From NCBI GenBank assembly GCA_022410635.1, contig JAJVDF010000455.1, positions 332,870 through 396,869 of the forward strand: DNA of 64,000 nt, in the 5' to 3' direction. Position numbers and translations under genes: made by a program. This DNA comes from Tretioscincus oriximinensis (taxonomy: Eukaryota; Chordata; Lepidosauria; Squamata; Gymnophthalmidae). The notes beneath the pieces were generated by a model that saw only the letters and a program-made list of their open reading frames with translations, ran no database searches and was not told the DNA's origin. Shown here piece after piece: positions 44,226 to 55,735 of the stretch; position 1 is the stretch's first letter; every line of letters starts with the position of its first letter.

Positions 44226-44276
44226 ACTGAAAAAGACTGAAATATCATAGCAGTTGAAATGCATCTAGTCATCTTT
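44226..44276 (+). other. Degenerate hammerhead-like motif
   Basis: GGCACTGAAAAAGACTG, a loop, CAGTTGAAATGCATCTAG keeps the order of the 18882 motif (CACTGAGGAAGACC, GGTCGAAACGCGTCTGG). The core has changed to CTGAAAA. Probably inactive and part of an old repeat. Confidence 0.35.
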
Positions 44277-44334
44277 GTGAGGGACAATTATATCCATAGT
44301 CATGCTGGACAAAAGGACTAATTTCTATATATCT

Positions 44335-44558
44335 ATTTCAGAGAAATAGCCGTGTTAGTCTAGTAGAAAGTCCAGCAAAGGTGCTAGCAGCACTTTGAGA
44401 CTAACTTGAGAAAAGTGGGTGGCATAAGCTTTCATAGACACATCTACTTCTTCACATGCATCTGAAAAAGTAGATGTGTCTACGAAAGCTTATGCCACCC
44501 ACTTTTCTCGTTAGTCTCAAAGTGCTGCTAGCTCCTTTGCTGGACTTTCTATATATCT
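44335..44558. mobile_element. Palindromic PLE terminal-repeat insertion
   Basis: Two copies of the PLE terminal repeat lie head to head around CACATGCA (about 44453-44460). The arms are about 75-80 bases with very few mismatches (AGCACTTTGAGACTAACTTG on the left against the inverted copy on the right). TTTCTATATATCT is present at both ends (44322-44334 and 44546-44558), consistent with a target duplication, although the element's own end is also TTTCT. Ribozyme-like motifs occupy the palindrome centre. No coding sequence. Confidence 0.8.
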
Positions 44559-44954
44559 GTTTAGGATACTATTTATTTTGTCTTATTTAGGGCCTTTTAA
44601 AAAAATAACATGAATATATTAAACTATTTAAATTTATCTGGAAGAGTTTTTGCAGTAAGATTTTGCAGTTGTATAAGAGTTTACCCAATCTATGTGGGGA
44701 TAGTTGAAGCCCCCTATTATGTGTGCCCTTCCCTTTCTGGAAGTCTCTGTGACCTCATGACTTGCCTATGACAGCTCTTCCCACCTACCTTTCTCTTCTT
44801 TATCTCTACAAGCCCCATTTCTAGAATATTTGGTTCTAATAGAAAAAGGGAGCAACATTTTGAACGTTTCCTGTGAAATTTTTAGAAAAACATGTTAGGC
44901 ATGTCCTAAACTTATTAGAAACAGACCGCAATATGATAACCTTCTTGATTATAC

Positions 44955-45264
44955 ATTTTATTATTTATTAATTGAAAAAAGAAAACAAGCTCTAGTGAAG
45001 GATCACCTTATGCATATTTTATTTTTTAAAAACCCTTGAATTATTAAAAATAAGGCTAAAAACCCCCTTGTATTTATTTTATATTTTTAACAAATACAAT
45101 TTGCATATAATTTTATTATTTATTAATTGAAAAAAGAAAACAAGCTCTAGTGAAGGATCACCTTATGCATATTTTATTTTTTAAAAACCCTTGAATTATT
45201 AAAAATAAGGCTAAAAACCCCCTTGTATTTATTTTATATTTTTAACAAATACAATTTGCATATA
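44955..45264. repeat. Exact 155-bp tandem duplication
   Basis: The unit 44955-45109 is repeated at 45110-45264 with no difference that I could find. Landmarks: AAACAAGCTCTAGTGAAGG at about 44983 and 45138; GGCTAAAAACCCCCTTG at about 45054 and 45209. The sequence is AT-rich. Perfect identity means a very recent duplication or an assembly error. Confidence 0.95.
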
Positions 45265-48200
45265 AACTTGCAAAATGTGAACCACATGAAAATAGAAAGG
45301 TAGGGTAGATATAATATTGGAGGTAGCCTGTGGAATACTTTTGTATGCATATGAGTAAAAAAGAATCTAATTTGAACCCTATATTTTATTGGGTAACAAT
45401 ATTATATTATACCTTCTTCTTCTTCTAAAGTTGTAGTCCCAACTAAACTAGTTGTTGTTGTTGTTGTTTGTTGTTGTTTGTTATTTGTTGTCTGAATGAT
45501 TAGTACTTCTTCTAAAACCATAATATCCAAAGTTAAGCAGAATTTATAGCCTGAGATCATACTTCCTGTAAATGGAGTGCAGATTTAAGTAGAATAGTAC
45601 ATGTAATGAAATAAACAGATAAGAAATATGGTGATTGGTAAATCATGTTTCTTGAGAAGATGAGGACAATCTTGGGATAGTGAATTTGTCTCAGATTGCT
45701 GGAAGTTTGAGTTTCTCCACTCCATGTGAGGTTGAACTTATGTTAGTGGATGACAGAATCATAGAAATGAATGATTGAATGACCCATATAAAATGGTTTT
45801 TAAAACGTAATAAGAATATGATCAAATGGTTCATTAATATGATGCCGAATTCCTACGAATAGTCTGAGATGTTCTCACATGTTCTCTTAAGGTTGCCTCC
45901 ACACACAAGGCTATAGGCTACATTTTGCAGGTATAGTAGGCTTTAGTCAATACCCCTCCTTCCCATACTTACATGTTTTGTTTTGTGTCGCTGCCAGAGA
46001 CCTCCTCACGAGGAGCACAGTAATGCCATGGCAAAAGCTGGGATGTGTTCCTGGTGCTCACATGGATCCCAGCACAGCCACCACATGTGAGTTTCCCAAT
46101 TGGCTGTTGCNCACTTGGTGGAGCTGCATCCAGGTTGCTCTCATCCAGGTAAGTATCTGTGGACTGGACTAAACCAGATCCCTCCCATCCAGCTTTTTCT
46201 GGTTTGGTCCAGTTCCGAATATAATTTAAAAGCATGTGTGTAACAAGAACCAGAGTCTTTCTTAGTGAAAAATGTTTTTAATGTTGGGTATTTTGGTAGC
46301 AGTTTGTTCCTATTAGCAAAACTGGTGGTCAGTTTTGATGAAATAGAAACTATCCAGATGTTTCTAAGATGAAGACTTATGAAAGTTTTACTCTGAAAGT
46401 TAAATTGATTATTAGGCAAGTGAATCTATCATAAATAGAAGTGAAAGAAGCTGTGTCTGTGGTCTTCTTGCTGAAAGTGAAAGAAGCTGTGTTTGTGGTG
46501 TTTAAGAAGCGTAAGTCAAAGGGCTTGGTTACCCTTTAATCCAAATCCTGCCTTTCATTCTGTGAATCTTCTGGTAACTCATTTTCTTGCTTCTGAACCA
46601 GTTTCTGGAGCCGTCTCAAACTCCAGATTTTATGGCATTCTTTGGGCAGAACTAAAGGTGTGTTTTGCTCCTTCTGTCCTTCCTCTCTTGTGTTATCCTG
46701 GACAGGTGCGTATAGCTTTGGCCAAGCGGTTCTGGACAGGAAGGAATGTATGACAATTCTGTACTGTTCCAGTTACAGCAAACAGCAGGGAATTGTTTTA
46801 CTTTGTTATTAAATAATAATTCCTCTGTTGAGTTCAGAGACAAATTTCAGATAATCTAATTCCATTTATCCAACATTCCCCTGAGATATGTTGAGAATGT
46901 CTGATTCAAGGATACCCTACAAACTTTGTGCCTAAGCATGAATCAGACAAGGCAGGGGGAACCTCATACTAGGTGAAGATGAAACAACTAAAAGGAAATA
47001 CGGTAAGTACTCTTGATCTAGTAGATCCTCCAGCTCACTTTGACTGAAAAACTAACAGTGTTATCCATGGAAATCCTAGGAGCAAAAAGGCATGTTGACA
47101 CGCAGTTTGCATTCTAATTCACCCAGAAAGCAATTATTTCTCCTAGTTTCCACAGCTGCATTATGACTGTGCTGGATCTGAATTCTAAGGAGTAGCTAAA
47201 AGGCTTGTTTGCATAGATAACACACAACAAGGAAACTTTACACGCAGTGCCTGAGCTTTTTCCAGTGGTCCCCAGTTGTCGATTGCTGTTTCTTTTCTTC
47301 CCCTTTTGTTCTTCACTCAAACCCAATGGAACTTAATATGCTTACAATGAGAAAAAATTATGGATCAGTTGCAGCCGAACAACTCTCTGTATATGCTGAA
47401 TTTCAGAAAATGCTGGGGCTTTGGGCTAAGTTTGATGCTCTTTGCACCCTCAGTCTTCCTTCCTGTGCAATTTCCCATAGATTTCCTTTGAAAAAAAAAG
47501 AGAACCTGATTCATCTTTGTAGCTTTCTTGTATAAAAAGGATAAAAATCTATCACCATTCTTTCTAGCAGAGGCTGCTCTATTTTTCGTCGAACACCCTT
47601 GCAAATAAGCTAGCAAATCTTTTGACACAATGCCTGAAGCCACTGCGCATGATAAATCCTTTCCCAGCCTCAGCTTTCTATAACCTTCCCCATTCCTCAC
47701 AATGACACAGACTTTCTGTCATTCATCTTTTATTACAATTCAATATTGTGCTTGAATATAATTAGTTTGTATGCAGTGTTCCCTCCTCCCCCGCAACTCG
47801 TCTCCTTATTTTAAAGGGCAAACTACTGTTTCCTGGGAAGATTTCATCTGGAAATCGACTACAGTGTTGTAAACTCCAATATATATTTACACAACAACAC
47901 AGAGAGCTGTTTGGGAAGGAGGGGGTGTGTAGAAACATTTTTAACATTGCAAACCTCTAGCAAAAATATGAATGTAATATAATCTGGTGCTGTGGTTCTA
48001 CACACATTGCAGCTGTCACCGTGACTTACAGCCTTAGTTTAGCTGAAAGAAAATCTATAACCTTAGAAATGCAACCATGTCTGAGTCACAGTTCAGAGAA
48101 ATAAATGTTTTTCACAGAATACTGTAATCTATATTTCCAATAGTATCCCAATACAACCAAGGCAACACTGCTAGATATCTTTCAAATCCATGGGAAGACG

Positions 48201-49577
48201 GGACTAAGACAGAGCCAGGGAGAGAGAGAGAGAAAAATAGGGATGTCTTAGAAAAAATGATAAGTGATAAAATGTCTGCGAGTTCAGAAATATTAGCCAG
48301 GAAATGCCTTCAGCATATGATTTCTGCTTCTGAATTACAGCTTAATCATGGCGACATCATTTTATACAGTGAGATATATATTAAATTTACATTCTCATAA
48401 GGAGGAGACCACAGTCAAAAGGGGTTTGGGAATTAGGAAGCTAACTCAATTGGAGCTGTACATTCATTTAAGCATAAGTAGTTTTGAAAAGTATGTCACC
48501 TAAGACTGAAGCTTATTTAAACACAACCATACCCAATTATCAGTCTAAATGCAGAACTTCTCTGTACACCAGTATCATGGTATCATGGATTTCTTAATAC
48601 TTTTATCCCGACCCATATTTAGGGGGAGGGCGACAGGGGCAGCTGCCCCGGGTGACAGAATTGGGAGGGGGGCAGCTCCCTCCCGCAGTAAAAATAAATA
48701 TTTTATTTTTTAAAAAATTTACAGCAGCACTGCTAGGGGGCTCCGGCAACCAGTGTCAACTCCTAAAGGCACCCTTCACCAGTATAAATGCTGCTTGTTT
48801 AACATGGCCTTGGATTTATTTTTCCCCCACTCCTAATGTGTAGTGAAGCTGGATTTAAATTCTGCCTCTGAATGGATGTCAAATCTCACATGTCCAAGAT
48901 TTTTGGGCTCCCACCACAAGATTTACCACTGGAAAAATCCCAGCAGGGGGTGGTTTTTGTTTACTGCCCAGGTGCATAATAAACCCAAAATATGGCCCTG
49001 CTTTTATCCTTTGCTCTACCAATCAAGGCTGGTAATGATGACAAGCAGAAATATAAATATATTAAAAACAACAGTGTGTAAAAGTGGGGAAGGGAAGCTA
49101 TTTTTCAGCCAGAGGCCAGAGTATCGCTTCCATGCTATCAGAAGTGGTTGGTGAGGGAGTGGGGGTCACAAACCAATCCTCCTACAATGACCTGTTCAGT
49201 GTTTTTTTAGGAGTCTCAGACTTAAACTGTTTCTACATGGGCTGGTATAGTAATTCATAGGGGGATCAATTGTTTACATTGTGCATGATAGTACGGGACT
49301 GTAGAGACTCCATATTCCTTTGGAATGCTTCGTCTGTACTGGACAAAGTAATAGACTAGGATTTAATGCCAAAATAGTGCTGTACTTTCATCCTTTAGTA
49401 GACCTTGACACAGTAACGTACCACAGTCTGTTGGTATACCAAAACATTGGAAGTGTGTGGGAAAATGCATCCTTTTGTGATCCGGTATACTTTTACCAGT
49501 GCTAATAGGAAGAGATTGGCAGTATCTGTGATTCAGCCAAAATAATCATTTTATGAAAATACTGAAAACAGAATCTT
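45265..49577. other. Repeat-poor stretch with small local repeats
   Basis: (GTT)n with GTTTG variants at 45451-45492. A 23-base tandem copy, GTGAAAGAAGCTGTGT-TGTGGT, lies at 46441 and 46477 (period 36). An N lies at 46111. Otherwise I see no transposon or gene over more than 4 kb, unusual for this window. Composition looks non-repetitive, particularly 47340-48120. Confidence 0.4.
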
Positions 49578-49745
49578 TGTTTTATTTTATTTTAATTTTT
49601 TTACATATACCACCCCTATACATGAACATCTCTGGGCGGTTAACAATAAAAACTAAATTGACATATTAAAACAACCAAGTAAGGAAGGGAGAGCAGTTTT
49701 TTCAGCCAAAGGCCAGCTTAAAGAGATGTGTTCAGATGTGATCAG
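49578..49745 (-). repeat. Interspersed repeat with LINE-type tail (copy 3)
   Basis: Plus strand: an inverted (AAAT)n-like run, ACATATACCACCCCTATACA, TCTCTGGGCGGTTAACAATA, A-rich middle, then CAGCCAAAGGCCAGCTTAAA. It matches the 1923 copy in order and orientation. It is the best preserved of the four. Confidence 0.55.
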
Positions 49746-50848
49746 GTGTGAGCTTGGATTATAGTGATAGTAAAAGCAAATGTGGTTAGCAAACCTGCAA
49801 TAGCCTTTCAGCTGTTTTTGATCTATGGAAAGAGTAATAAGGAGATACCAGGTTTCTATAGGCACACAAGAACCAAAGGTCTCTGGAGATCTTCCAAACA
49901 GGTTTGATTAAATTAAATTTTAACTGATGTAGATTAAAATTTCTTATATGTACATAAAAATGTAAACCAAACAATAAAATTAAAACAGTAAGATAAAAAA
50001 CTGTATTGACTGGACTGTGAACAGCAAACTCAAAATGAGCGCCAACTTTAATGTGTGCAAAGATACAATCTGTGTGACAAAATATAAGCCCTGTGCAGTT
50101 AAATGTTCCCACATTAGTGTCAAGTGTGAATAAGGCTCTTGGTGGGAGAAGAAGATATGGTTTTGCACGGGTGTTTTTCACTCTGTGCTTCAGGCCTTAT
50201 CTAAATGGAAACTCTTTTAAACAAATCAAAGGAACAGCGGGACTCTATTCATTTTGCTTTGCCAACAGGTGAATCACAGTATTTCCCATTTCAATCAGAA
50301 TGCTACTGCCTACTACACCCTCTAATCTGTTAGGAGGGTGTTTCAGTGAGTAGAATTGCTCACAATTGAAGCCACATACCTCTAACATCCTGCTCATTCC
50401 TTTCCTTCTCACCCCTCTCTGTGCACCATACCTGACGAGAAACTAGCAATGGATGCAATACTTGGCGGTATAATGAGAAGTGATGAGTGCTCTGCTTCTC
50501 CCAAAGAAGTTGTTTTACACAATCATTCTGCTGGTCTGAAGTGCTGTCAAGTGCCATGTCATTTCCATTCTCCACTTTATGCTTGCTGTTTTGGGGGGAG
50601 TACATGTACACATGAATGGATGGGCTATTTCAGTTAATATACATACGAGTGCTTAGAGTGTGATCAGGCACACTTATAGGCATGAACCTGGGAGAATTGG
50701 AGTCAGAGACATCAGATGTTTTTGCCTTTGCACGTTCCTTTTTGTATCCTAAAGTTTAGGAACAGGTGTCTCTGTCCGCTTCAACAGTGAAAGCAATTCT
50801 TTCAGTTGGAGGTGACACAGACCATAGCCAGGCACAGACTAGTATAAT
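49746..50848. other. Unassigned stretch
   Basis: No gene or repeat family recognised. Confidence 0.35.
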
Positions 50849-51059
50849 GAAGCAAACCCATAATATTGTATGGTATACAATATACATCTTAGTGTAGCTT
50901 CATGAATAAAGACATATGATGGGGGTGGTGGTAGTTTTCTGGATCTGTAGCAGGCTTGCTGGTGGCTAATAAGGAAGCAAACCTGTGATATTTTATTGTA
51001 TACAATATACAATGGTTTGCTTTCTGAATTGGAAGGGGTCTCCCAATTCAGAAAGCAAA
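50849..51059. repeat. Cluster of duplicated segment and palindromes
   Basis: GAAGCAAACC followed by AT-rich DNA and ATACAATATACA occurs at 50849-50887 and again at 50974-51012. The second copy is flanked by GGTTTGCTTTC (51014-51024), its inverted end. A further perfect inverted repeat has arms TTTGCTTTCTGAATTGG (51016-51032) and CCAATTCAGAAAGCAAA (51043-51059) around a 10-base loop. This resembles a small MITE or a template-switch product. Confidence 0.75.
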
Positions 51060-51140
51060 ACACTGTTTTGGTTGTATTGTTTGTACACATCTATTGAACA
51101 CTACCTAAGGTTTTTTTTTTTGCTTTGGCCCTCTTTAATC

Positions 51141-51374
51141 TGTGCTACAGTGTTTCAGCAGAGATATTGGAGTACGAAGCCCATGGTTCAAAGCCAGCCA
51201 AGCTGTTCGAAAGCAAATACATTTGTGAGTAGATTAATAGGCACCACCACAGTGTGGTGGGGAAAATAAATAAAAATGTAAGGTAAATATGGGCAAAAAA
51301 TAATCTTGTATACTGCTCCTGAATCCCAAGAGCAGGGTACAAAAATCAGATTCTCCTCCTTCTCCTTCTCTATT
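51141..51374 (+). mobile_element. tRNA-derived SINE with BovB-type tail
   Basis: Contains TGTTTCAGCAGAGATATTGG, GGTTCAAAGCCAGCCAAGCT, GTTCGAAAGCAAATA, GTGAGTAGATTAATAGGCACC and ACAGTGTGGTGGGGAAAA. It ends AATCAGATTCTCCTCCTTCT. Same family as 30301. The tail half is more diverged. Confidence 0.7.
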
Positions 51375-53456
51375 CAGAAATTTGTCAAATCCTAGGATGC
51401 ATCACAATGAACTGCTTTTTTATTGAATTTCTTTTATTCTGGTCAAAAGCCAATTGCAACTCTGCCCTTATATACTTTGCAAGTCTTAGCAAATTATGTG
51501 TGCAGGCTCCTGATTGGCTGGTCTTTCCTCCCCATACATCTGAGCACCAGGAAGGAAACAAAGGGCACATGTTCCCCTTGAATCTTGGAGTTTTTGCTGA
51601 AGTTCCCACAGTATTTGTCTACTCCTGCTAGTGCATGGCATACAGAGGCTTTTTTAAAAGCCGAATTTTTTACGATGTAACTACCATAGCAGTAGAAATA
51701 TCACATTGGGATGCAACTCTTTGTGTATCTGACACCAATTCTTAAAAAAACCCCTTTACTTAGACAATTACTAGTTGCTGACCAGTTCACTTTGTCAAAG
51801 CAAAGCATTGATTTTAATAAAAATAAAATAATTGACTTTATATTGTTACTGTAACCTTTGTGGACAGCTGTAAGAGCTTTTTTTTAAAATGAGAGACAGC
51901 ATTGAAATGTTTTGAATAAAAATAAATAGATAAATTCAAAGCACTAAACAGATTTTTACTGTCTCATATGCTGTTTGGGTGAAATAGATCTTAGATTTAA
52001 GTATCAGAGTCGTATTGATCGGTAGCCCTAAAACTGTAGTTCAGTACAGATTTATGACCTCTAGCTTAATTGGGTTATAGATTAGATATCTTTCTTCCTT
52101 TTATTTCCCCCCTCAAATTGTATGTGAACCCTTTTGTTTTGAAGATTGTTGCCTTGGCCATGTTATGTCAAATTCAGCTTTTGGATAAGATCCTGGTTAG
52201 GATCACTAATGCTCTTTACTTGCTTGATTTTGAACCAAGTTTAGTTTAGTATTGTATTTAAGGGGAAAAGGTAAAGAAAGACGACAATAATTGTTCTTTT
52301 CTTCACATAAAGAAGAAACCAGCAAGCTATAGCAAGAAAGAGTAACAACAGATTCCTAGGCTGGCAATTTAATTAAAGGAACATAAAATATCTGCATTAA
52401 TAGTTGGACTTAAATTTAGACTCTGTATTGAGACCCAGATGCGTTGAAGTTCATCTGAAACCAAAACCTTTTCTACACTGAGCCTCATTCTGAATTATAT
52501 CATGGAATAGAGATTTGCTATTTATTTGCTAGACTAAATAGTTTAATTCCTCTCCTATTGTTGAAGATAGTGCAGGAGATGGAATGTATTGAAAAGTCTG
52601 TCTAAAAACAAGAGCCATGATGGTTGGATGGGAAAAATTAACTTCCATGCAACTTTGGTGGGACCAAGTGACATGCAAATAAACAAAAAGGAAAAGATGG
52701 ATACATATAAACACATACGGGAATTCTTTTTAAAGTCAGGCTTAATTAATTGATGCCATTTATTTCCTACTTTTCCTCTAGGTGGTCTTCTCCCATCCAT
52801 TTCATCGTCATAACATTAGTGGTGGCCTAAGAGGACAGGGTTTGGTTGAAGGGTGCTGTGACCCTAATCTACCACTAAGTACATCCACAGAAATTCCTGC
52901 CTGCACTGTTCCCTGTATCAATGGCTTTCTCTAGTGAAATGGAGGTGTACAACTCTCCTTGCTAGTGCTAAGACATTATAGATGTGTTGTAACAGCCACT
53001 TTTAATGTGGATCAAGCTGACTAATGTAAATGGTTCATGGCTGCAGTTAATTCAGATCAAACTAATACATATTAACAAAAGTGTATTAAAATAAACAGGG
53101 CATTAGATTCAGGGTAGTAATTTCAACACTGAGGATAGAAACTCCCTTAATTCCTCTTGAAGTGTTTTGTGAAAATGTGGGATGAATCACACGGTCTCTA
53201 GTGTCTGCAAATGAATGCCAACTTGCGAGAAGCCAAGATTCCATATCATTCATGCTATTTGTTTAACTAGATGATTTCAGCAATGTCCAACTATGTCTGG
53301 GTACCTAACTGGATTGTGTAACTTCACTGACACTATCGGGCCAAAGTAGCATCCCAGAGGGTGTCAACGAAGCCACACTTTCCCCAGCTATCTTGTCCAT
53401 GTAAGAGTAGACATGGTTGAAATCATGCAGCTTAATTAAGACTTCAAGTTGAAAAC
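51375..53456. other. Unassigned stretch
   Basis: No gene or clear repeat. The part at 53041-53090 resembles 35268-35335 (CTGCAGTTAATTCAGATCAA, ACTAATACATATTAACAAAAG), so a shared old repeat may be present. Confidence 0.35.
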
Positions 53457-53560
53457 AAAAAGGGAGTCCTGCTGAATTTGGTCATAGCCCATTCTGTCTC
53501 ACAAAGTGACCCACCAGTTGTGCTAGGGCAGTGAAAGCAGGCACATGATTTCATAGCTTT
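53457..53560 (-). mobile_element. CR1 LINE 3' UTR scrap, old
   Basis: GGGAGTCCTGCTGAATTTGG, CATAGCCCATTCTGTCTCAC and GACCCACCAGTTGTGCTAGG follow the CR1 3' UTR block order seen at 39420-39490. Short and diverged. Confidence 0.6.
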
Positions 53561-53897
53561 TTGTTGATCTGATGAGTGTACTGCCATGAAATAGGTTCTG
53601 GAAATTAAACTGTATTGTAAACTGACTCCTCCGGAAGAATACGGAACAATTTGACTTCTGTGATGGAGTAGGGCATTGCCCAGCCAATTCTGCTCTAGCC
53701 CTTAGCCTGCCAATCTGGGTTTCCTTCTTCCTAATTGATATTTATGATTTGTCAAAATGGTGCCCTTGTCTATAACAGTGGTCAGGCCAATGACAGCAGG
53801 AAGCAGGCGTGAGATATGTGCCGGGCTTCGTTTGACTTTGTGTATGATGACAAACTTGAGCTGAAGCCAAACTCCCAGGATGGGTTTGGCAGAGCTT

Positions 53898-54065
53898 CTA
53901 GCCGGTCACACTGAACAAATCTATCACCCTGTATATTTCCTCTCTCAGAAGCACATAATCAACTTGGCGGCTCAGTAGCATGTGTTCTGGCTCCAAGGTC
54001 CCTAATTTGTCTTTGCTTTCAAACCTTTTGGCAAACTCTTTGGTGTCCATTAATTTTGTGAATCT
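53898..54065 (-). CDS. Candidate terminal coding exon of an unrecognised gene
   Basis: On the minus strand, a strong splice acceptor (TTGTTCTTTTTTCTGCATCT, TTCAG) ends at 54066. It is followed by 55 codons and a TAG at 53898-53900. The peptide begins RFTKLMDTKEFAKRFESKDK and continues LGTLEPEHMLLSRQVDYVLL, REEIYRVIDLFSVTG. It is rich in charged residues with an amphipathic pattern, unlike the chance frames around it, and none of the transposons here encodes it. The acceptor-to-codon junction is in phase 0. I do not recognise the family, and no AATAAA was seen within about 150 bases downstream. It could be a real 3' exon, an exon with a cryptic donor near its end, or a pseudogene remnant. Confidence 0.35.
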   Translation of the reverse strand, partial: RFTKLMDTKEFAKRFESKDKLGTLEPEHMLLSRQVDYVLLREEIYRVIDLFSVTG

Positions 54066-54753
54066 CTGAAAGATGCAGAAAAAAGAACAAATTGCATTAA
54101 AGTGATTTGTAATCGTTTGAACAGCAGTATTAGGGATATGATATTGCAGCTGAGCTTCTAAAATAGGAGCCATATCAGTGAATGGAACCCCAATTATCAT
54201 CTACAATCCTAACTATCCCCAATTGTTTCATGCTTCTTGAATCCAATTTCTGTAAATTTCAATGGGGAAGTAGCAGCATGATATGTCATAGTGCTATGAG
54301 TGTGATTTTAAAGGTGTACTGGCTATATCCATATAGACACACAACATTGCTCCGTAAACATTTGCTGGCTGGGTACCACCAAACTGTAACTGACTCTTCA
54401 TTGATTACATGGGCATCTCTACGCAGTTTTCTTGGAAGAGATACAGAAATTTCCTATTTTCATGGAGAGATTGGGAACTGATCCAGTGACTCTCTGCTTT
54501 CTAGCTAGTTTGCTGACTGCAGCCACTCCTATAAGGATTTCCATAAAGGCAGAGCAGGAATGAGCACTCCAATGCATTGATGCTACTCTATCACTCACTG
54601 ATGTAATATCAATGACTTTTGTTTCTTTGGATGCACAGAAAAACCTGGGGCCATTTTCTATGCTTTAATTCATGTCCCAATTCTATTTATCTGTACAAGT
54701 ATTCTCTGAAGTAATTTTTTATTTTCAGTTAGAATACTATATTAAATATTTAA
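54066..54753. other. Unassigned stretch, intron if the exon at 53898 is real
   Basis: No repeat family recognised. The reading frame of the exon continues to 54200 only by chance through the pyrimidine-rich acceptor region. Confidence 0.3.
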
Positions 54754-54852
54754 CAAAGATGTCTCATGGCACTTCAGAGATTAAGAAGAAAAAATAGGCA
54801 GCATAAGCTTCTATAAAAATGAAGCCTACTTCTTCAGATGCAAAGGGAACAA
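54754..54852 (-). mobile_element. PLE terminal-repeat scrap, diverged
   Basis: Minus strand: GCATCTGAAGAAGTAGGC, a mutated stem, AGAAGCTTATGCTGCC, then TTAATCTCTGAAGTGCCATG. This follows the PLE terminal-repeat order of 9284 and 63814. Stem II no longer pairs. Confidence 0.65.
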
Positions 54853-54944
54853 CTATAGAGTATGTGTAGCAAAAATAAAAAAATCCAAAAATCTTTACAA
54901 GGGAACCACATTTTGTGCAACTTGCTATAGGTATTTTAGCAACC

Positions 54945-55072
54945 TCGGCACATCTAGTCCAGCATTCTGGCTCACACAGTGGCCTACCAATTGCACCTGG
55001 ACAGTCTGAAACAGAAAAAGGCAAAATCTTCACCTGTTCTTAATGCCCTGCAAATGGTATTTCAAAAAAAAT
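54945..55072 (-). mobile_element. CR1 LINE 3' UTR fragment
   Basis: CATCTAGTCCAGCATTCTGG, CTCACACAGTGGCCTACCAA, TTGCACCTGGACAGTCTGAA and CCCTGCAAATGGTATTTC match the CR1 3' UTR blocks of the 39-kb copy. Diverged. Confidence 0.75.
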
Positions 55073-55424
55073 GTGTGTTCAACTACCTGTGCCAACCTGA
55101 GTAAGTGGAGATATGGCTTCAATTCCAGGTTCCATCAGTAGTATTAGACTTAATAACTCAATTGCAGTCGGGCAAAAATGTGCTTCAGAAAATACTAGGT
55201 TGCTAGACAATGCTGAAGAGTACTCAGTAGTTATGGTGCATATGGATGCCAGTGAAGTCCAGAAAATATAACCAGGATGTCTGAGAAGAATAGTTTTCTC
55301 TAAAATAATATCTCTTCCATGTACAGAACCACTGTTGAAATGTCTCTGTGTAAATGAAATGTTCCACTGAAATGGTTCTGCCCGTATTCTCAAATATGGA
55401 GGCATGTCTTATGCATGGCTCTAT

Positions 55425-55735
55425 GTTCTGGACTAGGTCCAGCTAGTTCAGTGATAGACCTCATAGTCTACTAGTGATCAAGAGCATGGGGTATTGGACT
55501 GAGTCATATGCTGCCTTTAATGGATGAAAGAAGGGGACATCCCACATCAATGTGTAGAGAGGAATCAGCCCTGATGGCAGTGTGATGGCTCTGGTACCTC
55601 TGAAGGAGACTTGCTGTGAGCCCATAGTCTGCTAATGGCCTTCCTTATGCATTTGGTTGGCATCTGTAAAAACAGATTGCTGGATTAGATGAGCCATTGA
55701 TTCAATCCAAAAGACAATTCTTATATTTTCATGTT
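55425..55735 (+). mobile_element. CR1-type LINE 3' end, old
   Basis: On the plus strand the end reads AACAGATTGCTGGATTAGAT, GAGCCATTGATTCAATCC and TTCTTATATTTTCATGTTC, a mutated CR1 3' terminus. The upstream part (GACTTGCTGTGAGCCCATAG, CTTATGCATTTGGTTGGCAT) is a different CR1 subfamily from the others here. Confidence 0.55.
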
